This document shows, piece after piece, positions 13,618 through 24,900 of a stretch of 64,000 bases of DNA (positions are counted from its first letter, which is position 1; the number at the start of each line of letters is the position of its first letter). Where the stretch lies: positions 11,071,390 to 11,135,389 of the forward strand of contig CM038911.1 of the NCBI GenBank assembly GCA_021904315.1, in the 5' to 3' direction. Below the pieces are notes generated by a model that saw only the letters and a list, made by a program, of their open reading frames with translations, searched no databases and was not told the origin of the DNA. The translations under genes were made by a program, and so were the position numbers. This DNA is from Sphagnum magellanicum (Eukaryota; Streptophyta; Sphagnopsida; Sphagnales; Sphagnaceae).

Positions 13618-13987
13618 AAAGTTATCAATAAAATCAGGCGATTAGGGGGCGAGAACAGCCAGTTTCCGCATAATAGGGCATCAACTGCGAAACTGGGAGT
13701 GAAATTTTACGAAACGAAATAATTGAAACCCAAACTAGTTTTTCCACCAATTATGTTAATAAACTGAGTTTCATCCCCTTTCCCTTTTCCTGAGCGCCTC
13801 CACTGCTGCTACACTACATATTCACTGCTCCTACCTGTACAACTACTATAATTACTCTCGCACATTGTGCATAAAATGCTGAGTTTCAGTATTGCATACT
13901 GAGATTCAATTAAATTTCCTTACTTTGTGGATACCACCAAAAGAAGGGATATGGGGTGAAAGAGATGGTGACTTTACGGATAACTTT
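13618..13987 (+). mobile_element. MITE-like element A, copy 1 (370 bases)
   Basis: The left end AAAGTTATCAATAAAATC pairs with the right end GACTTTACGGATAACTTT as a terminal inverted repeat of about 18 bases. AAT flanks both sides (13615-13617 and 13988-13990), a candidate 3-base target duplication. The interior matches, in order, the reverse complement of 20945-21344: a GATTAGGGGG stretch, CAAACTAGTTTTT, a CACTGCTGCTAC...CACTGCTCCTAC block, AAATGCTGAGTTTCA and GTGGATACCACC. No coding capacity. Superfamily not assigned. Confidence 0.82.
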
Positions 13988-13990
13988 AAT

Positions 13991-15081
13991 AAATGTTCCA
14001 AACCTGCCCTCCCGCTCCCCCAAATATTTTTGGTTATGTACAATTTTGCATCTTCTCTCAATTCTACTCTTGATTTATTTCATGTAACTCATAGTCTTGT
14101 GCAATTTTGATGTACTCACATTTCTATTATCAAATGTTCAGAAATACGAACTTTTATATATAAAATACATGAAGAAATCTGAAGTGGGATTATGTTTAAA
14201 ACTAAGCAACATCAATGTAAATGGCTTGGCACAGATCTGGCGTATTATTATACGCGTTCATTAACATTGCTATGATGCTTGCTTCATTATTTGTGCATTT
14301 TTATTACCCCAATATGATTATCAAGAGGTGGGGTTTTTAGATCAGAAAGTGAGGACTTATAAGGGAAGAGACCTTAGAAGCACTTCAAGGTGTTTTATAC
14401 AGTGTGTACCATCATGGTGATACCCCAGTTTTCGCACTTCATGTGTGGATGTGGAGAGGATTTTGTTGAAAAGTGCACAAAGCTTGCAAGTATTTTGTGT
14501 ACAGGTTTGGCCTTATTTAAACCCCACAAAAATCCTAAATCCTCTGCTGGGAATTTGCACAAAAGTCATCACAAGTAGTGGAATTGTTTGCAACCCTTAT
14601 TCCCAAATTTGAAAGCTTGAAAGCTTAGGCCACGGTGCATTGGGTACATAGCTAGCTCATGATAGTGGGTGGATTGTGCCACTACACCCACAAAGCCATA
14701 TTATCCTTTTGGAAGAAACATGAAACAAAAATGATATTGCTGCTGGTGGGAAACATACTTTCACAGCACACAGTGTGAGATAGGATTTTCTTTTGCAGAG
14801 TTTCCACTATACCTAAAGCCAGGGTGAAAAAGATCACAGCTCGGATTGGAAAATCATTTACACAGAAGCTCTCTACTCCCACTTGTACATGACACCCATA
14901 TTTCATTAACAAAAACAAGGAGACCAAACGACAAATTTTGGAAATTTTCAACTTCGTCTCCCTTGATTCCCAAACTGTCCTCCTTGAACTCTTCTCCATC
15001 TTGTCCAAAGGGCCATTGTTGATGTCGCCAGGAGGTTGATGAAGTATGATCAAAGGAACCAAGCCTCCTTGACAACATTTT
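13991..15081. other. Spacer downstream of the synaptotagmin gene, including its probable 3' UTR
   Basis: No separate gene recognised. The part nearest 15081 lies just beyond the stop codon of the minus-strand synaptotagmin and probably carries its 3' UTR; the 14700-15080 portion has a gene-like base composition. The open frames seen here have no recognisable domain. Confidence 0.5.
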
Positions 15082-18000
15082 TCAAGTTGTCTTCCAAATC
15101 AACTCAATTTGAATTCGCCCATTTTTGGAGTCAATCAACGAGTACTTCTCATTGACCCTTTTGTTGTTCACAACATCAGACAAGTTAATGTCCACATATC
15201 CGAGAGACTCGGTCTGCACATACCAAGTAAATTCTAATATAAGTCGCAAAGCTCTTATTGTTGTAGATAAGGTGTCTTGACACTTTGAGCATTCAAGCCC
15301 CAATTTTGGGTTCAATGTGTCTGTAGTTCCACTTCCTCTTGCCTCTCCAGAATCCAGAATTTTCCTCACACACACAAACTGCATACTAGGAAAAAGAGAG
15401 GGGGAATCCAGTGAACTCAGGGCAGAGAAAATATACAATATTATACCTTAGAGTGCATGTGCAAGCCTGTGCTCTTGCTCATAACTTCAACATGTACTTG
15501 ATCGTCCATTGGGGGTTCATCTAGTTGCCAGTGAAATGACTGATTCCATATTGGATCCCTGTTCTTCTTAATAACCTGCAAAACACCAATCAAAAAAGCA
15601 ACATCCAACATCAAGTTGGATCATAAATGCAGAATGGAGTCTCCCTTCTAACATGGAGTTGCCAATAAGTACTTTTTGAACCCAATTGACAATTTGTCAC
15701 ATCTAATATAATAAATCCACAAACCTGGGTTTTTTTCTCATCTCCTCTGAACAACACTTTTGCATATGGGTTTGTGTGATGCCTCCCCTCGACATCTTCT
15801 GCTGAATGCACAATAACCTCCAACAGGCCCCCCCCCTGAGGTTTACCATCTCGAGCAAGACCCGTTTCATTGTTTTCCTTACCAGTCATTTCTTCTCCTT
15901 GCTCATCCTGTTCACAGACAGTTTAATCAACAGACAGAAACACTTTGAATGATAGTAAGAACACAGCACTTGAAACAGTAAGATTTCACTTGTTTTATAT
16001 TCACAATCTTAATGACAGCACTCAAAAGCAGTTGCATTCCCACTGACTAATCTTTAGAACTGCAAACACTGCTGTATTACCTGTCTGAAAGCCTTGTACA
16101 GCAATTTTATTGTAAGCACACCACGAGCTTTGTTATTGTGCACATCATTTGGGTCAGTGTTTTTCAACAAGTTTAAGTCCAATGTCTTTGGCTCCAGCTC
16201 AACCAAGTCCTGCAGTGGCACAACCTGCATTCCCATTTTTTCAGGTGCTCCAACCTGCACAAACCTCACATTGAAATTCCCATCAGCTCAGATAAAAGCA
16301 TGAGCAAAACAGGGCCAACAAGAAGAAGGGAGATATTCCCTACTTTCTGCAGAGGCTTAAGGAACCCACAGTAATATAAACCACATCAGAGGTGCGTACA
16401 GAATATGAGCATCTGTTGCAACACACTCAGCACCTAAGTAGGCCCTGTGAAACAAGGAGGCTTGGGCTTAAATAGTAGAAAATTTGCAACATTTTCTAGC
16501 TCACCTTGTCCCAGTCATAAACCTGAATCTCAAGAGATTGTGACTTGGGATCCTGCACCAGAAACTTGAAGGTCTCATTCCATTCGGGGTTTAGAGTGTC
16601 CTTTTTGGTGTGCGTTTTCTTGGACACGAGTGTGTTCACAAGTTGCAACTTCACATACGGGTCAGCCTTTCCCATTACATCCATCTTGAGCAAGTTCTTT
16701 GCACGGAGAACCGTCACTTCCAAAATGCCTACTGGCTTCTTCAGTGCACTGTTCCAGTAGGCAAACCACACTAGTGTAAACACTTTTGTTTTAAAAGTGT
16801 GCCAAACTAAACTTCCACTCACAACACCTCCAGAAACTGGACGAACATTCCTGGAAGATCAAATTTATTTCAGATGGATTGCAAATTTTATGTACCCACA
16901 GAACATGCAATAATCACAAGACAATGAAGCAGAGAGAAAGTAAGAAGCCAAGTATTATGTTACGAATTCAGCATTCCATTAGCTCACCTAGGATTGTCAA
17001 TGACAGGGATTTCAAGTGTCTTTGGCCACATGTACAATTGAGAAACTTGGTCTTTGATGAAGTCCTGTAGTTTCATCATACCAAACCATCCACCATGATA
17101 ACTAACCAATCAGTGTGGTTTGCAGCATGTGTACGAAAGCAGCTCTCTAATTACATAGGAGCTCTTTCCATTTGACATCCTTCCACCAACTCCAAAGTAA
17201 TTGAACAAGCTCACTGATCCCTGCCCATCTGATGTAGAACTCAATTCTGAAAATTTGAACTTAAGCCATTACCTTCATTCATGTATCTGTTTTTTAACCT
17301 AAAATACCAAGGACAGGGAAGAGAGATTTCAAACCTGAACAAAACCGTATAATCCTGGAATTGCCATAAGATCCCCACCCAACACGTTCAGTCCAAAGTC
17401 CACATGCGGCTGCAAGACCAAGACCACAACAGTGAACTTGACATTCTCTCAGTAGTCCACATAATACCAGCAGTCGATTAAAACAGATGAAAATCTCCAG
17501 ACATTGTTGTAGATGCAAGCACCACATACAAAAGCCCAGTGTATCACAAAACATGTAACCAATCATTCATACCTTCTCCATCAGCGAGATAACAATTTTA
17601 GAAAAGCATGGGAAGACGGGAATCAGAGGTTTCAGGGTGACACGCGCAGTTGCAAATACTTGCACATCCACCAACTGCAGCAATATTATACCCCACCATT
17701 ACACTTATAAGAAGAACACACCAATTATGGAGATTATAGGTATCTCAGATACCATTGTAAAAAGAAAACTAAAATGTCAAATGTATACATGCTAGCAAGA
17801 AAAGATAGATACTATAAGGTGGTCATTCCACAATTAAGCATATAAACAGTAGTTGCACAAACCTGGACAGTTGCTTTCAGGCCAAAGGCCTTAACAGCAA
17901 TAATGATGTTGGGGTTCCCCGCAAACTTAAATGATGGTTCGAGAATCATTTCGTTCTCATTTGTATCATAAACTTTCATGCCTGGTATCCCAACCCACAA

Positions 18001-19874
18001 TTTTTTAAAATCTCACCTCAGTGCCTTAAAACTCCCTCTTTAAAAACCCAATCCAAAGTGGCACCAAAGTCCAACAAGAATACAAAGACAAAAAATCCTC
18101 CTGAGCACCACCCTATGAGGAAAACCCAATACAAGATCTTACCAGAAAAAGTTGGGGGAAGAGTGCCAAGTGTAAGCGAGTCAAATTCAATTGACTCCAA
18201 CTTGAACTTGGGTCCATATTCCTTGATGTATGGATGTGCAGTTTCTGAAATGATCTTGCAGATGGCCTGACACAGATCCAGAAACTAAGCATTAAAACAC
18301 AGATGCATATATATCCTCAAGATTTCCTTCATGTTTATAATAGAAGCCCAACAAGGGAGATAACCTTATAATAAGGTACAACAGAATCAGATCAAGCTTT
18401 CTATCACATTGAACAAAAGATATGGAGGGAAACCTCGAGAATCTAAAAACCTGACCAAAACTGACAATTCATGTGAACAATAATGTCATCCTCTCATGTA
18501 GGTACCCAGTAATCATCATAAAAAATATGATGTATGATAGTGACTAGGTACTACAAGATCCCCACTTACTTCCCATGTGGAATTTCCCTCTCAAACTCAT
18601 GCTATTCCTCAGGTTCATCTATGTGATTCGCCAAAACCCAATATCCATGACTACGACCCAATAATGTGTAGTGGCTGCTGTCAGACATTAATCAATGAAT
18701 GTGCCGAGACGGTGTCTCAAGAGTGTCTGTGAGAACTCCAAGAAGTAAAGGTAAAACCCTCAGCCAGGCTGCTGTTGATCATCATTGAAAAACATGAAAC
18801 AACGGAGATGTGCAATGGAGGAAACAGTTAAGGGATACAGAGAAGGAACAGGAAGACATCAGAGAATGCAATGGAGGAAACATTTAAGGGATACAGAAAA
18901 GAAACAGGAAGCCGTCAAAGAAAGGGAAGAACCTAAAGAGGAGGAGCTAGGGAGAGATGAAGGGATTCAAGAGAACATTCAACAGTGTGGATTCAAGATT
19001 GTGAGGAAACAAACCTTATCGAGGTAGGGCCATAGGTCTCTCAGAAACTTGTTCAACCAATCCACCTGTAAAACCCATTATCCGCAATTTTCTTTTTGAG
19101 AATCAGAAGCAGCATACTGACACAAGAATAATGCCCCGCCCTGCCACACATTTCTCTCGTCTTTCTCTTTCTCATTTCTTTAACCTTTCTCTTTCCCGTC
19201 CCTACTGGGATTCTTGACTCCAGCAATTCAACGACAGAATTGAATAAAAATTACTGTCAAGAGAATTGGGTTCTCCACTCCACCAAATTCAAGAACAGAA
19301 TTGTAGGCAAATATTGTCAAGAGAATAAGGTTCTCTACTCCAAGAACAGAATGGAATGAAAAAGCATTGTCAAGAGAATTTAATTCAAGGGGAGCTAGTT
19401 GTTGTACTGAGACTGTGTCATGTACCCACCCGATCATAATCAGGATTCTTAACCCAGAGAGGAATCTCTGGAAGCAGGTCCTGCAACGTCTTAGTATCCA
19501 ATTCTGCTATCGGCTTTATGATGGGATCCTGCATAATTTGACGAGAGTTGGAAAAATCAGTCAGTCAGAACCCATTTTCATTTCTGCACCCGTCAGCAGC
19601 TAGCTAGAATTCAAGAGAAAAAATTACACACAAAATTAGACCAAAACATTATACTGCCTCCACCTGATCTACATTCACCTAAAACCCTTGAATTGGACTA
19701 CGAGTAGAGGAGCTGGTGTGAGAGAGAAAGAGGGGGTAAAAACAGTAGCAGCAGTAGCAGCACCTTCACATCAGTGGGTTGCAAATAGATGAAAATGAAG
19801 TAACCAAGCACCAGACCGAGAGCGAATCCCCACCCAAATCCCACCAAACCCAGCACTGTAGTCACGATTCCCAT
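15082..19874 (-). CDS. SYT1: Plant synaptotagmin (SMP + two C2 domains), SYT1/SYT2 type
   Basis: Thirteen exons: 19874-19764, 19528-19430, 19065-19015, 18266-18143, 17981-17863, 17674-17573, 17409-17335, 17064-16988, 16748-16505, 16254-16081, 15907-15725, 15575-15447 and 15213-15082. Together they give 1620 bases, 539 residues, close to the 541 of Arabidopsis SYT1 as I recall it. Residues 4-31 form a membrane anchor. An SMP lipid-binding domain spans about 55-245 (LTLGTLPPTF, IPGLYGFVQ). C2A starts near 257 (KADPYVKL, LNPEWNETFKF, YDWDK) and C2B near 419 (HSAEDVEGRHHTNPYAKV, VDINLSDVVNNKR). In the family the protein tethers ER to plasma membrane and binds lipid and calcium. C2B has N where a calcium-binding Asp is usual, as in SYT1. 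The paralogue number is uncertain. Confidence 0.95.
18811..18922. repeat. 56-base tandem duplication in synaptotagmin intron 3
   Basis: TGCAATGGAGGAAACA begins at 18811 and again at 18867; both copies continue with TTAAGGGATACAGA and AACAGGAAG. Few differences separate them, so the duplication is young. It lies wholly in the 748-base intron. Confidence 0.85.
19215..19390. repeat. Three-copy repeat in synaptotagmin intron 2
   Basis: The words ACAGAATTG or ACAGAATGG, then TTGTCAAGAGAAT (or ACTGTCAAGAGAAT), then GGTTCTCCACTCC or GGTTCTCTACTCC recur about every 55-65 bases, with a decayed fourth start near 19210. It lies in the 364-base intron between exons 2 and 3. Confidence 0.7.
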
Positions 19875-20334
19875 CCTGTCTTGATCACTCCTACCAGAAG
19901 ACTCTCTATGAGAATTTCACTTTTTCCCCCCTCCTCCTCACACCCAAGTTCCACTGATCTGCACGCAACCCACCAGCCCAAACCAACCCAAAAAAAAAAC
20001 GCCGCGTAGGTTGAGGCCAACCACACTACTGCAGCACATGCGGAACAAAGCTTCAACAATTTAGTCCTTTCTTTTACAAGCTGCAAAGGGCAAGAAAGCC
20101 TTCTCTCCTCATTTGAAACAAACACTTGCCTGAGTCTTGTTATAAGAGATATCTAGAGAAGGAGAAGCTCCAAACCGTTTGGTTTTTTGCCCACTACTAC
20201 GCCCACTCATCCCTCCGCCTCTGCCTCTCCATGCAACAACGCAAAACGACTTCAGCAGAGTTGGGCAGAAGGAGAGAGACGACTCAATAAAACCCCCGTT
20301 CACACTTAGAGACCATACTCCGCTTTTTACACGC

Positions 20335-20400
20335 TCATAGCCCTGTTACGTGTACACCTTGCCACGTAAGTGATGTCCACTTGAACACGTGTAGACTGCA
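20335..20400 (-). promoter_or_regulatory. G-box/ABRE-like cluster upstream of the synaptotagmin gene
   Basis: Within about 60 bases lie TTACGTGTAC (20346-20355), CCACGTAAGTG (20362-20372) and AACACGTGTAG (20384-20394, with a CACGTG core), about 470-520 bases upstream of the start codon at 19874. ACGTG cores are known binding sites of plant bZIP and bHLH factors and are common in ABA- and stress-responsive promoters. Function here is inferred from the motifs only. Confidence 0.45.
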
Positions 20401-20445
20401 AGGAAGGGAGCGCTTGCCAACTGTCGATGTTTTCCAAGAAGAATT

Positions 20446-20482
20446 GGCTCGGGACCTGGCTCGGGACCTGGTTCAGGACTTG
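20446..20482. repeat. Short tandem repeat, unit CTCGGGACCTGG
   Basis: Three consecutive copies of the 12-base unit GGCTCGGGACCT with minor changes, upstream of the synaptotagmin gene. Confidence 0.8.
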
Positions 20483-20944
20483 CTTTTTCCATATAGGTAC
20501 AAGCATTATGAATCTGGTCATGGAATGTTGTTTGGTGCTGCTCTTGGACTTGACATCTGAAATTAGCCCCCAATTCTCTCTTTTGTATTTTATATAATAT
20601 TTTTGATTTACTATTTTATTTTTTTCTTTTGTGGAGGGCCATTTTTTGAGGTATGGAAATTTGCCTCTAGAATTCTTAGTTCTTGCCCTTTGGTTAGTGC
20701 TATATATCCTGTCTTGGGCTTTTTCTTTTTAATTTGAATTTATTTGAACTTTTGATTCACCTCTGGAAAAAAAACTTGGGAACACTATATTAAAGTTACC
20801 ATTGATTCATCCTATCTTTGGACCCTGGTTTGAGCCTGTAATCCCTATTTCATCCCCAGTTTGAGTGTAGCTGTAAAGTGAACTTTTCCCTTTAATGAAT
20901 CTAGGTATCAATTCACAAGATTTGCACAATTTTATTCCGACAAT

Positions 20945-21344
20945 AGAGGTATCATAAACTCACCCTGTTTTCACCCCCTCTTTGGGCCTGCTTTTCACCC
21001 CCTATCCCCTCTTTCAGTGGCATCCACAAAGTAAAGGAAATTTTATTAAATCTTAATGTGAAATGATGAAACTCAGCGTTTAATGCACAAGGTTCGACAG
21101 TAATTATAGCAGTTGTACAAATGGGAGCACTGAAAATATATGTAGTAGCAGTGAAGGCACTCATGAAAAAGGAAAGACAGGATGAAAGTCAGTCAGTTTG
21201 CAACCAACATCAATGAAAAAACTAGTTTGGGTCCCAGTTATTTCGCTTTGTAAAATTTTCATTCCCAGTTACACATTTGATGGCCTATCATGTCAAAACT
21301 GACCATTCTCATCCCCCTAATCCTGGGATTTTACAGATAACTCT
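20945..21344 (-). mobile_element. MITE-like element A, copy 2 (400 bases)
   Basis: It is the reverse-complement relative of the 13618-13987 element. The ends AGAGGTATCATAAACTCACC and GGATTTTACAGATAACTCT are an imperfect terminal inverted repeat. AAT occurs immediately outside both ends (20942-20944 and 21345-21347), the same candidate target duplication as in copy 1. It sits between the start of the synaptotagmin gene and the end of RKP. Confidence 0.82.
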
Positions 21345-21972
21345 AATATTTAATGAATAATATGAGCAGCAATAAAGGTGCAGGAAAGGCAAACCCCCAA
21401 AACTACACTGCCCTTGAAGTGTTATTCCTTCGCAAGCATTTGCCCTGTAGAGGGGGATTATGTCACATTGTGGATTCCAGCACTCAAGGCGACCATGTTA
21501 TGAACAAAAGCAATAATTTGAGTCTACATACATTCTTGAACCGCGGGGGCAAAAAAAAACATTCACTTCTACTACTCAGTCAATCCAATATGACACATTG
21601 GTAGTTCACAATGCACACCAGAAGTATCAAACCAACAAACCGTCACCTTGTGGGGTGTGTCATTAGCGAGAAGATGCATGAGATTAGCAGTGGAAATAAG
21701 CATGAGAGGCACAAGGGAGATGAGGGACCAATCTGTGAGTGAGCATGAATGGCAGTGGTGCCCTTGAGGGCACTTACCCTGCCTTGCTCATGCAACATTA
21801 CATATACCAATTGTGTAACAAGGCAAAACCACAACCAAATATACAACTGCATGGGGCTTCACAGTACCTAATAGCTATGGACGGAAGTCCATAAAACCAT
21901 ACTGGACATACTCATTCCAGTACAGTCCCAGGAGACAGGTTACACGTGGAGTAATCAAAACAAACTCAGATG
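21345..21972. other. Probable RKP 3' UTR and short spacer
   Basis: No independent gene recognised. On the minus strand this follows the RKP stop codon at 21973-21975, and its base composition resembles transcribed sequence. The real 3' end cannot be fixed by eye. Confidence 0.45.
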
Positions 21973-24900
21973 CTATTGTAACCTTGAAATTGACATTCTG
22001 ATCGAATGGGATTGTTGCAAGTCATACCCAGTAGTACTTTGTGTCAAAGTTGCAGTTGAATCTGCTGGGCACCGACTGTCCCCAACATAAGGGGTTGTTG
22101 GTATCATATTGCATAGCTCAGATATTGTAGAGTTGCAGAAAAAGCACCGTTGGTTATTGAGCAGGTGCCGTGAGATGCATCGTTGGCACGACTGATGCTT
22201 ACAGGGTATGAACATTGTGTCCACTTCACAAGCATAGCAAATACTGCATGTCTCTTCCCTGTTGATTGCTGAGCTTCCCCCAACAACATCTGCAATAAGA
22301 TTGAACCCAGAATGAGATAAAATTCAAACTGGTTGCCATGCTTTAGCAGCAGTGCTGAAAAAGAATCTAACCCATAAGAAGGTGTTTGTGGCCTTGTGGT
22401 TACAGAGCCCATGCTCACTTTCAATGGACTCTAGAAGATTTTCCAGAGGGAAAAGGGATGGCACAATGCTGCCTTTCCTTTTGTGGAGGCTTGCTCCAGT
22501 ATTGGACTTAGCTTGACAATGTGATCCTGTTTTGTGCTTACCCTGGAAAACTTTTTGAAACAACTGTCAAGCAAGCACCCTGCATAATCAACCAAAAGTG
22601 ATGCCGAGGAAGGATATGGCAGCAAGTCTAGGACAGGAAACCCCTTAAGATGCTACAGATCCTAGACGCTCTCCCTGAGGAGGTTGGTCTGCACTGAGTA
22701 GCATATGAAACTCAGGCTGCAACTGCCATTCAGCAGGCTTCTGGCACACCACCCCTAGTTCATAGACCCATCAAACCAGTTAGGGTGGAGCCAGCAGGTA
22801 GAAGAGATGGTGACAGCTTGTGTGTATCAATCATCATAAAAAGACTTTCTCCTTTTGGAATATCTCCAGAAAGTTAAGAAAGCACTTCTGAATGCATATG
22901 TGATCCACAGCAAATGAGGGTCCCAAAGTAAGCACTCTGCCTTTGCTGAGATTGGAGAGGTACAAGGTCTGTGTTTGTACCTTCAGCACATGAAAACCCA
23001 AACAGCAACAGAACATCTCAAACATCCCTAAATGCTCTGCATGACTGATGATTTCCCTCATTGACATGGTGTTTAGGGTGCAAAAATGAAAGGACTCGAA
23101 GTATGGAGAAAAAAAGTGAGCTATGCACCAGAGCACAAATCTGCTGTAAGCTCATGTAGCTCCTCCTCACTTGCTTGCCTCTTCGCCTCTTCCCACTCAG
23201 CTTTCAGCTTTGACACAAAAGCCTTGAGTTCTTCTACTCTTCTCACAGATGGATCACCTTTGAAGATGACATCCTGCAGGTCCAAGCAAAATCCCCAGTT
23301 CACAAAGTGTAGAGAACAAGACAAGAAAACCATACTCAACCCTTGTGCCACACACAAGAACAAAGATGCCTATCACATGTAACTCTCCAACAATCTTCAT
23401 GAAACAAACCATTGAATCTATCCTTACCCAGCTGTAGCTGATCAAGTACTGGAAATTTGAGATGACTGCTGCAGATCGATCCATGCTCACAATGGCATGT
23501 GCCAAGTCATATGTCCTCCCGTGATTAGGAACAGACATTGCACTTCTCAAATTCAACACAATGCCCACAAGAGGAGCCAATATCATGGCTCTGTGCACCT
23601 TGTCCAGAGACTGGCCTTGCTGCCTCACACTGCTGCAATCCCACAAACTGATCACCAGTGAACAAAGCCGTCCAGCTGTTGTTGGGTGCCAAATGATTAA
23701 CTCTCATTAGAATCAAAAAAATTCAATACCCAAACAAAAAGGAAACTCAATAACCATCATCTAAGAGTAGGAAAACCCATCTCTCTCATGACTCTATTTA
23801 GGATTGATGGGTACATACTATCTGTCCGTCCATGATCTACTTTTTCCACAGCCATTTCTCAACAAAGTCAACCCCCAAATTCCTCAATTCTCTTCTCAGC
23901 ATGTAGCCCAACAGAAAAAAAGCAGAGCATGAGCTCCTAAGGTGTGGACACCAACAACTAGCATACCTGTCAAAGTAAAGGGCATCAGCGCTGCAGGTTG
24001 TGTGATTAAGTACAAAGACAATCAGCTCACAGAGTCGGGTGAGATTCATCTCGGGTCCTTGTAAGAAGGCCATTGGCAGCTCCTGAGTGAAAAACTCCAA
24101 TATTCTTTCCAGATTGCATGATAGCTCAAACATAATGGTGCATTTTCTTTGCTGCAAATCTTGCACCTGCATAGAGAAAAAAACACATTGTTATCTACCT
24201 TCCATATAGCATCTTTCATGCAAACACAACAGTAATCCTAGAAAGTACAGAAATCAGTATGCAGCAAGGGAAACACCTGATGTCGATCAATTTGCTCCTG
24301 CATTTCCTTAATCACAACTGAGAACTCTGTGATGGTCCAGTTGAGTGTGTTGAACAACCGATTCAGGAATGAGGCAAACAGCTTCTCATCAACTGTGCAT
24401 TTCTCTTTGAGCAACCGCTGCAGACAGAGCACAACTCCTGCTGGTAAGACAAAAGCCTCAAACTATTGTGTCATTTCACATACACTTCACAAGTACAATC
24501 TCCACTTCATCTGCAGAAGAACTTCCTGGAATTTCACCCACCTGAAAGTGAGGGGAGAAGGACTCTCCATGGGATGAGCATTTGGATGCTCCAAAGCCTG
24601 AGCCCTTACAAAGACGTAACAGAATGTTGGAGATGGGTATCCAAAACCGATTGTCAAATGAAGCTAAAAGAGAACCCACCATAGCCACACAGGCAGCTTG
24701 GCTGCACTCAAAAGCAACAACATGATCCTTGTACTGCACCAACACAGAAATGGATTGCAAAAGAATATCTCGAATGTCCAAATTCACCATCCTGACATCA
24801 TTGAAATGCGTAACAAGAAACGTCACCTGCAAAAGAAAGCAGTAAACTAGGAGAGTGTCAGGATGGAGCTCATGTCACCAAAGAAAAAAACATATTAACA

